The position numbers and the translations under genes were made by a program. From positions 62,001 to 126,000 of the forward strand of contig NZ_DAQC01000005.1 in assembly GCF_002502735.1 (NCBI RefSeq): a stretch of 64,000 nt of DNA. Reading direction: 5' to 3'. The notes under the pieces are model-generated. The model made no database searches. It was given only the letters and a program-made list of their open reading frames with translations, and had not been told where the DNA came from. Positions 27,657 through 36,479 of the stretch are shown piece after piece. This DNA comes from Methanoregula sp. UBA64 (GTDB taxonomy: Archaea; Halobacteriota; Methanomicrobia; Methanomicrobiales; Methanospirillaceae). Position 1 is the first letter of the stretch; each line of letters starts with the position of its first letter.

Positions 27657-28301
27657 TCTTTTTACCCGATTTACCTGTGGCACCTTTTCCGGGAGCTCTC
27701 CCGTACCAAAGCGACGGTATGTCATGAGGTGTCGGCTCTCCGACGGAGAGCCGGAAAAGGGTGGTACCTTAAAACCGGGTTCCAGTGGAAATTGTGTCCA
27801 TGCCCATAGAAATTACTGATTTAATCGCATATTTTCAAAAAATAACCGTTTTAATCAGGATTAGACCGTGCAATTTAGCGGGCTTCCTGTGGCCGGGTTT
27901 TTGGGATCGATGGAATGGTCATCTGAGCCTGAGATCGGCCGTCCGGTGGCCTCTGTGGGCCGTTTTCCGGATCCACGTCGGAGAAATTGTTTTGAGAGGG
28001 GGATCCTGGTAGTGGGAGACGCTCCTGGGGGCTGTCGCCCCCGCCGCTATGGCATCCCCCGCTTAGCGATAGCTCTGTATTACCTGTATTCTTGGCAGCT
28101 CCCCGTACAGGTACGTCAGAGTGTATCGCTCGCGCCGTGAGTCCCCTCGGGGGCAGGGATAGCGCGAAGGAGGCCGGATGTTTTTGGAAATATGCGGCAG
28201 CGTCAACAACTATTTTGCAAAAGACTAAAAATCCCAACAAATTTTTTCCGGATAAGGCCGGTAAACTTTTTTGAAAAGTCCCGCAACGCTGCCGGCCTTT
28301 T
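27657..28301. other. Gene-free gap containing repeat element copy A
   Basis: This 645-base gap lies between the convergent ends of dapF and the radical SAM gene. Most of it (27734-28165) is the repeated hairpin element. The remainder from 28166 on is AT-richer and includes one unit-like stretch near 28227-28257 that resembles the 31-bp repeat found at 54.1-54.5 kb. No coding region is supported: the short open frames shift relative to the second copy. Confidence 0.7.
27734..28165 (+). repeat. Hairpin-rich repeat element, copy A
   Basis: Matches the reverse complement of 54595-55036 over its whole length, with blocks of near identity separated by diverged stretches. Four inverted repeats are visible: GGCTCTCCG/CGGAGAGCC (27734-27752), GGGGGC-TGTC-GCCCCC (28027-28042), TACCTGTA/TACAGGTA (28081-28113) and CCCC-TC-GGGG (28143-28152). 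The stretch TCCAGTGGAAATTGTGTCCA and the block around 28021-28045 are nearly unchanged between copies. It could be a mobile element remnant, a MITE-like repeat or a structured RNA gene family. Confidence 0.75.
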
Positions 28302-29387
28302 TCACGAAAACCCGGCAAGCGTTGCCTGCCGGATCGTCCCGTGTGCAAACGCAAGGTAGGGCATGGCCCGCCTCAGGTACGCCGGGGGGATGCCGAGATC
28401 CTGCGGCTGCCGGATCGGATGGCGTTCCCGTACTTCGACGATCGCCCGGGCGGTGACCGGGCCGATGCCCGGCACCCGGATGAGCTCTTCGTACGGGGCA
28501 GAAGCCGGGTCGACCGGGCCGAGGTCCCGTGCAAGGAGGGCTTTGGGGTCGGCATTCGCGAGCATCCCCTCTTCCACGAGCGGGGCGAGTTCTTTTTTCG
28601 TGTACCCGTATTCCCGAAAGAGCGTATCTACCTGGTACCAGCGGTGCGCCCGCCACGGCGGCGTGCCGGCCTTTTCTGCAAACCGGGTGCCGGGCAGGGG
28701 CTGGAACGCGGAATAGTAGACCCGGGCCGGCTGCACGGTATCGTAGAGATCCGTCATGCAGGAGAAGATCTCTGCATCGGTCTCGCCCGCAGCCCCGACC
28801 ACAAGCTGGGTCGTGTGCCGGCCGGGAGCCTCGGCGGCGATCCAGTCCAGGCGTTTTTTAATGTCCTCGTGATAGTCCTTGATCCCCGAGATCGCTCGGA
28901 GCCGGCTGGCCCCTGTCGATTCCGCGTTCAGGCTGATCCGGTTTGCGTACCGGGCAGCTTCGGCAATATCGGACCGCCCGGCCCCGGGCAGGATCTTGAG
29001 GTGGAGGTAGCCGTCGTACCCTTCCGCCCGGAGGATCCGGGCCGTCCCGACCATATCCGCCATCGTCCCTTCGGCATCCTCCGGGATGCCGGAGGAGAGA
29101 AAGAGGCCGTTTACCGTGTCGGCCCGGTACAGGTCAAGGAAGATCCCGGCAAGTTCCCGCGGGGCAAAACCTACCCGCTCGCGGCAGGTCCGGACCGAGC
29201 AGTAGGCGCAGTCGTACGAGCAGTTCCCGTGGAGCAGGACCTTGAGCATCCGGCTGCACCCGTACGCCCGCGGGTTGTACGTAATACAGGCCCGGGAATC
29301 GAGCACCTGCAGGCACTCGCCGGGCATACAGATATCGTGCCGGCTCTGCGCTGAAAGGAGGGCCAGTTTTTCGGGAGCGCCGGGCAT
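28302..29387 (-). CDS. Radical SAM protein with C-terminal helix-hairpin-helix (putative DNA modification/repair)
   Basis: 361 residues. GNCSYDCAYCSVR gives the cluster motif C56-x3-C60-x2-C63, and extra cysteines at 20, 25, 34 and 44 could hold a second cluster. Near the C-terminus YEELIRVPGIGPVTARAI is a helix-hairpin-helix DNA-binding motif. This is the architecture of the rSAM family linked to a uracil-DNA-glycosylase-like partner and annotated as putative DNA modification/repair protein. No such partner gene is adjacent here. Substrate unknown; a nucleic acid target is likely from the HhH motif. Confidence 0.85.
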   Translation of the reverse strand: MPGAPEKLALLSAQSRHDICMPGECLQVLDSRACITYNPRAYGCSRMLKVLLHGNCSYDCAYCSVRTCRERVGFAPRELAGIFLDLYRADTVNGLFLSSGIPEDAEGTMADMVGTARILRAEGYDGYLHLKILPGAGRSDIAEAARYANRISLNAESTGASRLRAISGIKDYHEDIKKRLDWIAAEAPGRHTTQLVVGAAGETDAEIFSCMTDLYDTVQPARVYYSAFQPLPGTRFAEKAGTPPWRAHRWYQVDTLFREYGYTKKELAPLVEEGMLANADPKALLARDLGPVDPASAPYEELIRVPGIGPVTARAIVEVRERHPIRQPQDLGIPPAYLRRAMPYLAFAHGTIRQATLAGFS

Positions 29388-29456
29388 AGGATCCGGTCAG
29401 GACCCGGCAGGGTATTAAACGGGGGGCAGAGGGGGTGAAAGTGATGCAGGGCCCGG

Positions 29457-31940
29457 TCAGTTCTCCTGGCCTGTCCCGGACATCTCTTGTCCCGGGATCT
29501 CTTCGACAAGCCCGAGGGTGGAGGTGATCTTCCCTGTCCCGTCCCTGAGCGGGCTGACGGTAAGCGAAGCCAGGATCACCGAACCGTCCTTTTTAATATA
29601 GCGCTTTTTCGTGCGGTACTGCGTGGATTTTCCTTCGTAGATCTTCTGCATCTCAACAGCATCGTCGCCCTGCTGCTCCGGGAGGGTTACGTCATCGATG
29701 GTTTTCTTGAGCAGCTCCTCTTCCGTGTAGCCGAAGATCTCCTGGCACCGGCGGTTCACCGATACGAACCGGTGCTCCGGGCTCACGATGGCCATCCCGA
29801 GCGGCCCGTCCTCGAAGACCCGCCGGAATTTCTCCTCACTCTCTTTGAGCAGATCCTCGGTGCGCCGCCGGCCGGTAATGTCCCGCGCCTCGGCGATAAT
29901 GAGCCTTACGTCCCCGTCCGGCCCCCGGACCGGTGTGAGGGAGAAGTCCACGATCAGGTCGTCCCAGCCGGCTCCTTTCAGGGTCTCCTCGTACCGGACA
30001 AACGAGCCGGCCGCTGCCCGCCCCATGGCGTCCCGGAGCCGCCGAATCCGCCCGTGGTCGTCCTGCCACCACCCGGTCTCCCAGAACGGGCGGCCGGTAC
30101 ACTCCTCCCGTTTTTTCCCGATGAACGCTAAGGCAGTCCGGTTCACTTCAAGGACCGTCCCGTCCGGCGCCAGCAGCGCGGTGAACTGGAACGTGGAGTC
30201 GAAGATCGCCTGGAACTTTGCGCCCGTCTCCCGGAGCGCCTCTTCTGCCTGCCGCTCCTTTGTCAGATCGATCCCGATCCCCCGCATCCCCTCAATCCGG
30301 TCCCCGCGGACGACCGGGGAGAGGTAGATCCGGATCGGGAAGGTGCTCCCGTCTCCCCGCAGCGCCGTGTACTCCACCATGGACGGGAACTGCTCCCGGG
30401 GTTTTGTTACGGCATCCTTCACGAGGGCGAGGAGCCACGGGCGGTCGGCGGGGCTCATCATCTGCCAGATCGACAGGCCCTTTTCCATATCGGCCGGCGC
30501 GTACCGGTACATGCCAAAACTGCTCTGGTTGACGAAGGTGAGGTTCCCGGCGCTGTCGCATTCCCAGACCGATTGTGGGAGGAGATCGGCAAAGTCGCGG
30601 AACCGGCGCTCGCTCTCCACGAGCTGTGCCTCGGCCTTTTTGCGCTCCCCGATATCCTCCACGATCGAGATCGTGGAGATGACCTGTCCGCGGCTGTCCC
30701 GTAACGGGGTGACCGTGACGGAGACCCAGAGCGGCGCCCGGTCTTTTCGCAGGTACTGTTTTTCCTCGTGGACAAAGGGAATTTTCCCGGCATAGATCCG
30801 GTCGATATTTTCCCGGTTGGTGCTGACCCAGGACGGATGGGTCACGTCGGTAAACGATCGTCCGAGCAACTCCTCTTTTGTATAGCCCAGCATGTCGCAG
30901 AGCCGCCGGTTAACCAGGGTAAAGCGCGTATCCGGCCCGATAATCGACATCCCGAGCGGCCCGTCCTCGAAGATCCGCCGGAATTTCTCCTCGCTGATCA
31001 TCAGGGCCTCATGCGCCTGCCTGCTTTTGGTGATGTCACGCGAGACGCCAAAGACCGACCGGACCCCGCCTTCGCGGTCAAAGACCGGCATGAGGCAGTG
31101 GTCGTACCACCGGAGCTCCCCGTGCAGGGGCAGCGGGCTCTCGTCCGATGACGGCGTGCCGGTCAGAAAGACCCGGTCCAGCATCTCCTTTTGCCGGGAA
31201 GCGACCGGCTCCGGGAAGAGCTCGCCGCGTACGCGGCCGATCAGTTCTTCCGGCTTTTTATTGAGGGTCCCGGCTGCAAACGTGTTGACGTACTCGACCC
31301 GATCGTCGCTCCCGATCATGAAGATAAGATCGTTTGAGTTCTCCGCGAGGATCCGGTACCGCTGCTCGCTCTCGAGGAGGCGCTCGTCCGCCTGCTTTTT
31401 TTCCGTGATGTCTTCGAGGATCACCGAGACGCCTTTCTGGCCGTTGTCAAGGGCGGTCGGGGCGATACGGCCCGAAAAGATCCGGTTGAGGTGCGCCGGG
31501 GCGAACTCGCCGCTCCATTCCGTGCCTTCGAGTCCGTCCTTTACGTGACCGATGAACCGGTCAAACGTATCGTCGAAGACCATGACAAACGGCGTGTACT
31601 CGATGTTTTTTCCCGTGAGTTCGGCGGCCGGGGTACCGAGGAGCTGGGCGAACGCCTCGTTCGCAAAAACGATCCGCAGGCTGCCCGAGAGCTGCATGAT
31701 ATATTCGGAGGAGATGGAGAGCACCGCGGAGACCGGGACCCGGTGGGCGAGCGCATAGATCTTTGCCATGCCGAAATGGCGCATCTCCACCTGGCCCGAG
31801 ACGAGCAGCTTGTCCAGGTACCTCCCTGCGGTATTCCGGTTGATCTTTGTCTTCTGGACAATGTCGGTGATGCTCAAGCCCTGCGGGTTTGCCGCAAGTG
31901 CATCCTTGATCTTTGCAGGGATTTCGAGGCCCGGTGCCAT
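29457..31940 (-). CDS. HTH plus six-PAS one-component sensor/regulator
   Basis: 827 residues. Residues 1-65 form a winged helix with ITDIVQKTKINRNTAGRYLD as recognition segment. Six PAS/PAC repeats follow (roughly 72-185, 195-310, 320-440, 448-570, 578-700, 706-820), several with the FRRIFEDGPLGM and SLTVSPLRD type core. Two of them (third and sixth) are very alike. There is no histidine kinase, GGDEF or phosphatase domain and no membrane helix, so it should be a cytoplasmic transcription regulator whose activity depends on PAS ligands or partners. No ligand-binding residues can be assigned. It is transcribed alone. Confidence 0.85.
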   Translation of the reverse strand: MAPGLEIPAKIKDALAANPQGLSITDIVQKTKINRNTAGRYLDKLLVSGQVEMRHFGMAKIYALAHRVPVSAVLSISSEYIMQLSGSLRIVFANEAFAQLLGTPAAELTGKNIEYTPFVMVFDDTFDRFIGHVKDGLEGTEWSGEFAPAHLNRIFSGRIAPTALDNGQKGVSVILEDITEKKQADERLLESEQRYRILAENSNDLIFMIGSDDRVEYVNTFAAGTLNKKPEELIGRVRGELFPEPVASRQKEMLDRVFLTGTPSSDESPLPLHGELRWYDHCLMPVFDREGGVRSVFGVSRDITKSRQAHEALMISEEKFRRIFEDGPLGMSIIGPDTRFTLVNRRLCDMLGYTKEELLGRSFTDVTHPSWVSTNRENIDRIYAGKIPFVHEEKQYLRKDRAPLWVSVTVTPLRDSRGQVISTISIVEDIGERKKAEAQLVESERRFRDFADLLPQSVWECDSAGNLTFVNQSSFGMYRYAPADMEKGLSIWQMMSPADRPWLLALVKDAVTKPREQFPSMVEYTALRGDGSTFPIRIYLSPVVRGDRIEGMRGIGIDLTKERQAEEALRETGAKFQAIFDSTFQFTALLAPDGTVLEVNRTALAFIGKKREECTGRPFWETGWWQDDHGRIRRLRDAMGRAAAGSFVRYEETLKGAGWDDLIVDFSLTPVRGPDGDVRLIIAEARDITGRRRTEDLLKESEEKFRRVFEDGPLGMAIVSPEHRFVSVNRRCQEIFGYTEEELLKKTIDDVTLPEQQGDDAVEMQKIYEGKSTQYRTKKRYIKKDGSVILASLTVSPLRDGTGKITSTLGLVEEIPGQEMSGTGQEN

Positions 31941-32009
31941 TTGGGGACTAATATTAGGACACGTGGATATTAATATGTCAGCATATGCACGGCACTGGGA
32001 GTAACAAAA

Positions 32010-32687
32010 TCAGGCCTTCTCCCTGATGCCGTCCTGCACGATCCCGTACTCGAAGCTCTGGCCCTCGGGCCGGGAGCGGTGCTTTGTGAGCGTTGCCTTT
32101 CTCCACGGGGTTCCTTCGAGCCGGTCGAGCCGGATAATGGCTTTTGAGATATGTTCGAGCGAAGTGCCGCCCAGGCCGGCGTAGGTGTTCCTCGTGGTGT
32201 CCATGTACACCTGGTTTGTCACCAGCACCGAGAGCTCGTAGCGTTTCGCATAGCCGAGGAGCTGGAGCATCTGCCGGGTGAGCTGCTGCATGGCGTACTG
32301 GCCCTTTTCGAGATCGGTACGGTAGAGCGCGGTGGCCGAGTCGAGGATGAAAAGTGCCGGGGCATGGAGTTTTAGGACCTTGTCCGCCTCGGTGATCATG
32401 CTGCCCTGCTGCTCGAAGTCGATGGGTTCGAAGAGGTAGAGCCGGTCGGCGATTGCATCGGCCTCGGCGCCGGCCACCTGCCGGAACCGCTCGATGGAGA
32501 ATCCCTCCGAATCGATGAAGACCACGGAGCCCCCGGCCTTAAGGCAGGAGACGGCCGCAACCATACAGAACGTGCTTTTCCCCGTGGCCGGGCCGCCGAA
32601 GATCTGCGTGAGGGTCCGGGGCTCAAAGCCCCCGCCGAGGAGTTTGTCGAGAGCCGCATTCCCGCTCGTGAGCCGTTCGGTCTTCAT
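32010..32687 (-). CDS. radB: DNA repair and recombination protein RadB
   Basis: 225 residues from the ATG at 32687 (MKTERLTSGNAALDKLLGGG); the open frame reaches back to 32771 but that is larC in another frame. GGPATGKST (31-39) is Walker A and LFILDSATAL is Walker B. There is no N-terminal HhH domain, which separates RadB from RadA. RadB is the archaeal Rad51 paralog that assists RadA in recombination and repair. The start overlaps the larC stop by 4 bases, an odd functional pairing that nevertheless implies cotranscription. Confidence 0.92.
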   Translation of the reverse strand: MKTERLTSGNAALDKLLGGGFEPRTLTQIFGGPATGKSTFCMVAAVSCLKAGGSVVFIDSEGFSIERFRQVAGAEADAIADRLYLFEPIDFEQQGSMITEADKVLKLHAPALFILDSATALYRTDLEKGQYAMQQLTRQMLQLLGYAKRYELSVLVTNQVYMDTTRNTYAGLGGTSLEHISKAIIRLDRLEGTPWRKATLTKHRSRPEGQSFEYGIVQDGIREKA

Positions 32688-33868
32688 GGCTGCCCCATGC
32701 CGGTTTTGCCGATGGCCGTGGCGATGGCCCGCAGGACTTCGCGGACGGGCATGCCGAGCTCCTTTGCCCACACGTTTGCGGCATCGAACTCGGGCTTTGC
32801 GGTGTAGACCTTTCCGCGGATGAGGCCGTACTTGACCGGGATATGTTTCGTGTGGCCGGCAATAGTGACCTCAACGGTCCCGGTGGTCCGGCCGGCCACG
32901 AACCGGTGCACGGCCGGGAGGCAGCGGACCCCGAGCGTCCCGAGTTCTTCCGCCATCTTTTCTGCAAGCGCCGGGCTGTCTTTTTGCATGGCGATCACAG
33001 AGACCAGGTACCCGGGCCGGCCCTTCTTCATGAGGATCGGGGCGGCGCTCGCGTCCCGTGCGCCGGCGGCAATGAGCCGGTTCAAGACCTCACCGATCAC
33101 TTCCCCGCTCACATCGTCCACGTTCGTTTCGAGGATATCGACCGTGTCCTCTGCTGCCGTTGTGGTCTCGGCGAGCATGACCCGGAGCACGTTCGGGGAA
33201 TCTTTGGGATCCCGCGTTCCGGCGCCGTAGCCGGTGGCGAGGATCGTGTACGCCCCGAGGTCTTTTGGGGAGATGGTGGAAAATTCCGCGAGCAGGGCCG
33301 CGCCGGTGGGGGTGCAGAGCTCGCCGTCCCCGGTGCCGGCGAGGACCGCAAGGCCGGAATTTTTGAGGATCTCCGCGGTTGCCGGGGCAGGGACGGGCAT
33401 GGTCCCGTGGGCACTGGTCACCGTGCCGGAGCCGACCGCGACCGGCAGGATCGCAACGCCGTCCACCTTCATGGTTTCAAGCGCCGTGCAGGCCCCGATC
33501 ACGTCCGCGATGGCGTCATCGGCCCCGACCTCGTGGAAGTGGACATGGGCCCCGTGCACGGTCTCTTCTGCGGCATTCATCCGGGCAAAGACCCGGCGGG
33601 ACATTGCAAGCGCACCGGCCGGCACGCGGGGTGCAGCCTCATCGAGCCGGCGTTCCACGTCCGCGAGCGTGCGGTGGGCCGGCGTGGCCTTCGTGTGGAC
33701 CTGTACCGCCCGGATCCCGGCCCGGGTCACGGTCCCGATCCCCGGGTCCGCGACTGCCGCCCCCATTGCGGCCGCGACGGTTTTTTCATCGGCACCGCAG
33801 GCGAGCAGGGCCCCTGTGATCATGTCTCCTGCCGCGCCGTGGAACGGGTCGAAAATGAGGATGCGCAT
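32684..33868 (-). CDS. larC: LarC-type nickel insertion protein (DUF111)
   Basis: 394 residues. MRILIFDPFHGAAGDMITGA is the family start, HVHFHEVGADDAIADVIG holds a His/Glu-rich metal site and NVDDVSGEVIGEVLNRL begins the C-terminal domain. In lactobacilli LarC inserts nickel into the pincer cofactor of lactate racemase with CTP. LarB and LarE are not in the window. In some bacteria the gene is split by a programmed frameshift; here it is one continuous frame. Many methanogens keep larC, so the target enzyme in this organism is open. Confidence 0.9.
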   Translation of the reverse strand: MRILIFDPFHGAAGDMITGALLACGADEKTVAAAMGAAVADPGIGTVTRAGIRAVQVHTKATPAHRTLADVERRLDEAAPRVPAGALAMSRRVFARMNAAEETVHGAHVHFHEVGADDAIADVIGACTALETMKVDGVAILPVAVGSGTVTSAHGTMPVPAPATAEILKNSGLAVLAGTGDGELCTPTGAALLAEFSTISPKDLGAYTILATGYGAGTRDPKDSPNVLRVMLAETTTAAEDTVDILETNVDDVSGEVIGEVLNRLIAAGARDASAAPILMKKGRPGYLVSVIAMQKDSPALAEKMAEELGTLGVRCLPAVHRFVAGRTTGTVEVTIAGHTKHIPVKYGLIRGKVYTAKPEFDAANVWAKELGMPVREVLRAIATAIGKTGMGQP

Positions 33869-33877
33869 TTACAGTAC

Positions 33878-33884
33878 TTATAAA
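33878..33884 (+). promoter_or_regulatory. cdc48: TATA box deciding the cdc48 start
   Basis: TTATAAA is centred 30 bases before the ATG at 33911. With the usual archaeal spacing the transcript would start near 33907, giving an almost leaderless mRNA and excluding the upstream ATG at 33896. The region is only 42 bases wide and also serves the divergent larC-radB operon. Confidence 0.55.
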
Positions 33885-33910
33885 TCCCGGCGTATATGAC
33901 TTTTAAGGTA

Positions 33911-36328
33911 ATGGCTGAAGTGCAACTGCGGGTCGATTCCGCATACCCCGGCGATCAGGGCGGGGGCAAGGCGCGGCTCGATCCTGAAACCATGCTTCAT
34001 TTAAAGATCTCCCCGGGGGATCTCGTGGTTATCGAAGGAAAGCGCCGGACGGTTGCAAAGGTCTGGCGGTCCCTTGTCGAGGACTGGAACCAGCACAAGA
34101 TCCGGATCGATAATTTTACCCGGACGAACGCCGGCGTTGCCATCGGCGAGCCGGTCAAAGTCTCCACGATCACCGATGAGGTCGAGGCAAAACGGGTAGT
34201 CCTTGCCCCGCCCGAGGACCTCCCGAAAAAGATCCCGATCGCGAACAATCCGCACGTGGTCAACGGCCTGATCGATTTTCCCGTGGTGAAAAACGACTCG
34301 ATCCCGATCATGCTCGGCCTGCCGTTTGTCCAGCCGCAGATCGTGGCCTTCAAGGTGGTGGAGATCGAGCCCGAAGAGGCCGTGATCATCACGAAAAACA
34401 CCACGGTCGAGTTCTCCGACAAGCCGGCCGCGGGATTCGAGGGAGTGAAACGCTTCTCGTACGAGGATATCGGCGGCTTAAAGGACGAGCTCCAGCGGCT
34501 CCGCGAGACGATCGAGCTCCCGCTCCGGCACCCCGAACTCTTCCAGAAGCTCGGGATCGAACCGCCCAAGGGCGTACTCCTCTACGGCCCGCCCGGGACA
34601 GGAAAGACGCTGATTGCAAAGGCCGTTGCAAGCGAGAGCGGTGCGCACTTCATCTCGATTGCCGGCCCCGAGGTTATCTCGAAATATTACGGCGAGAGCG
34701 AACAGCGCCTCAGGGAGGTCTTTGAGGAGGCCCGCGAGAACGCGCCCTCGATCGTCTTTATCGACGAGCTCGACTCGATTGCGCCCCGGCGCGAGGAAGT
34801 GACAGGAGAAGTCGAGCGCCGGGTCGTAGCCCAGCTGTTGACCATGATGGACGGCCTCGAAGAGAGGGGACAGGTCGTTGTGATCGGCGCCACGAACCGG
34901 GTGGACGCGATCGATGCCGCCCTGCGCCGGCCCGGCCGGTTCGACCGGGAGATCGAGATCGGCGTGCCCGGCGAACCGGACCGGATCGAGATTTTGAAGA
35001 TCCACACCCGGGGGATGCCGCTTGCCGATGATGTGAGCCTCGATATCCTCTCCCAGCAGACCCACGGGTTCGTGGGCGCAGACCTTGCGGCCCTTGCCCG
35101 CGAGGCAGCTATCCGCGCCCTGCGCCGGTACCTGCCCGAGCTCGACCTGGACAAGGCCGAGATCGACCAGGAGACGCTCGACAAGCTCAAGGTCTTTGCC
35201 GCGGACTTCCGGAGCGCCCAGCGCGACGTTGGCCCGAGCGCGATGCGGGAAGTGATGCTCGAGGTCTCGCACGTGAAATGGGAAACGGTCGGCGGCCTCG
35301 AATCGGCAAAGGTCGAGGTCAAGGAGGCCGTCGAGTACCCGCTGACCCAGCGGGAGCGCTTCGAGAACCTGGGGATAGAACCGCCTAAGGGCGTGCTCCT
35401 CTACGGCCCGCCCGGGACAGGAAAGACGCTGATTGCAAAGGCTGTTGCAAGCGAGAGCGGCGCAAACTTCATCCCGGTCCGGGGCCCGCAGCTCCTCTCG
35501 AAGTGGGTCGGGGAGAGCGAGCGGGCGGTCCGCGAGATCTTCCGCAAGGCCCGGCAGGTCTCGCCGTCGATCATCTTCTTTGACGAGATCGATGCGCTCG
35601 CCCCTGCCCGGGGAAGCAGCAACGATTCGCACGTGATCGACAATGTGCTCAACCAGATCCTCACCGAGATGGACGGCCTCGAAGAGCTAAAAGATGTCGT
35701 GGTGATGGGCGCAACAAACCGCCCCGATATCGTTGACCCGGCGCTTCTGCGGGCCGGCCGGTTCGACCGGCTGGTGTACATCGGGGAGCCGACCGCAGCG
35801 GACCGGAAAAAGATCATCGGCATCCACACGCAGTACATGCCGCTCGAAGGCTCGAGTCTCGAAGAGATCGTGGACCTGACAGAAGGCTATACCGAGGACA
35901 TGCTTGCCGAGCTCACCGAAAAGCTCGGGAAGGACAAAGCAGTCTCTGCCGAAGAGATCCGGGCCGCGATTCCGCCGGCAAAGGATAAGGGCGCGGGGAT
36001 CGCGAAAGGCGCCCGGCGCCGGCGCATCGTCGACATCCTGCACGACAAGAACCTGACCTTCACCGACCCGGCCCGGGAAAAGATCCATACCGTCCTCTCG
36101 GATATGACCGCCGGGTTTGTCGGGGCCGATCTCGAATCCCTCTGCCGCGAAGCGGGCATGCTCGCCCTTCGCGAGGGAGCGGCATTTGTGGGCGAGAAGC
36201 ATTTCCTCGATGCCCAGAAGAAGGTCCACCCGACCATGAACGACAATCTCCGGGATTACTACGGCAAGATCCAGCAGCACTTCAAGGGCGGCCTGCCGCA
36301 GAAAGTGCAGCCGCCGGAGTACCAGTAA
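33911..36328 (+). CDS. cdc48: Cdc48/VAT AAA+ ATPase
   Basis: 805 residues. The N domain (double-psi barrel, VQLRVDSAYPGDQGGGKARL) is followed by two AAA modules with Walker A GPPGTGKT near 226 and 499, Walker B IVFIDELDSI and IIFFDEIDAL, and arginine-finger regions RRPGRFDREIEIG and LRAGRFDRLVYIG. The hexamer unfolds proteins for the proteasome. Between D2 and the C-terminus there is an extended segment (about 640-700, KDKGAGIAKGARRRR) not usual in all archaeal homologs. The last 93 bases are duplicated at 37917-38009. The ATG at 33911 is chosen from the promoter position and homolog N-terminus. Confidence 0.95.
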   Translation: MAEVQLRVDSAYPGDQGGGKARLDPETMLHLKISPGDLVVIEGKRRTVAKVWRSLVEDWNQHKIRIDNFTRTNAGVAIGEPVKVSTITDEVEAKRVVLAPPEDLPKKIPIANNPHVVNGLIDFPVVKNDSIPIMLGLPFVQPQIVAFKVVEIEPEEAVIITKNTTVEFSDKPAAGFEGVKRFSYEDIGGLKDELQRLRETIELPLRHPELFQKLGIEPPKGVLLYGPPGTGKTLIAKAVASESGAHFISIAGPEVISKYYGESEQRLREVFEEARENAPSIVFIDELDSIAPRREEVTGEVERRVVAQLLTMMDGLEERGQVVVIGATNRVDAIDAALRRPGRFDREIEIGVPGEPDRIEILKIHTRGMPLADDVSLDILSQQTHGFVGADLAALAREAAIRALRRYLPELDLDKAEIDQETLDKLKVFAADFRSAQRDVGPSAMREVMLEVSHVKWETVGGLESAKVEVKEAVEYPLTQRERFENLGIEPPKGVLLYGPPGTGKTLIAKAVASESGANFIPVRGPQLLSKWVGESERAVREIFRKARQVSPSIIFFDEIDALAPARGSSNDSHVIDNVLNQILTEMDGLEELKDVVVMGATNRPDIVDPALLRAGRFDRLVYIGEPTAADRKKIIGIHTQYMPLEGSSLEEIVDLTEGYTEDMLAELTEKLGKDKAVSAEEIRAAIPPAKDKGAGIAKGARRRRIVDILHDKNLTFTDPAREKIHTVLSDMTAGFVGADLESLCREAGMLALREGAAFVGEKHFLDAQKKVHPTMNDNLRDYYGKIQQHFKGGLPQKVQPPEYQ
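36236..36328 (+). repeat. Direct repeat, copy 1 (cdc48 3' end)
   Basis: The last 30 codons and stop of cdc48. It matches 37917-38009 at 90 of 93 positions. The similarity runs on through the oligo-T stretch just downstream (TTTTTTTTCATTTTTT here, TTTTTTTCTTTTTT there), so the shared segment is about 110 bases. Confidence 0.9.
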
Positions 36329-36346
36329 TTTTTTTTCATTTTTTAT
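36329..36346 (+). terminator. Oligo-T terminator of cdc48
   Basis: Two T runs interrupted by CA directly follow the TAA, the normal archaeal intrinsic termination signal. A similar pair of T runs follows the duplicated tail at 38010. Confidence 0.5.
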
Positions 36347-36479
36347 CTCCGTTTTTTGTAATTATTCCCCGGGCATCCGGTGCGTGATGGCCTGAGGTTT
36401 TTTCCTGCGGTTCTGGTTGCCGGTGTGCGTTGTTAGTGATGACAACGACCGCAGGTCTCTCCCGGGCGGGCAGCGGGAA

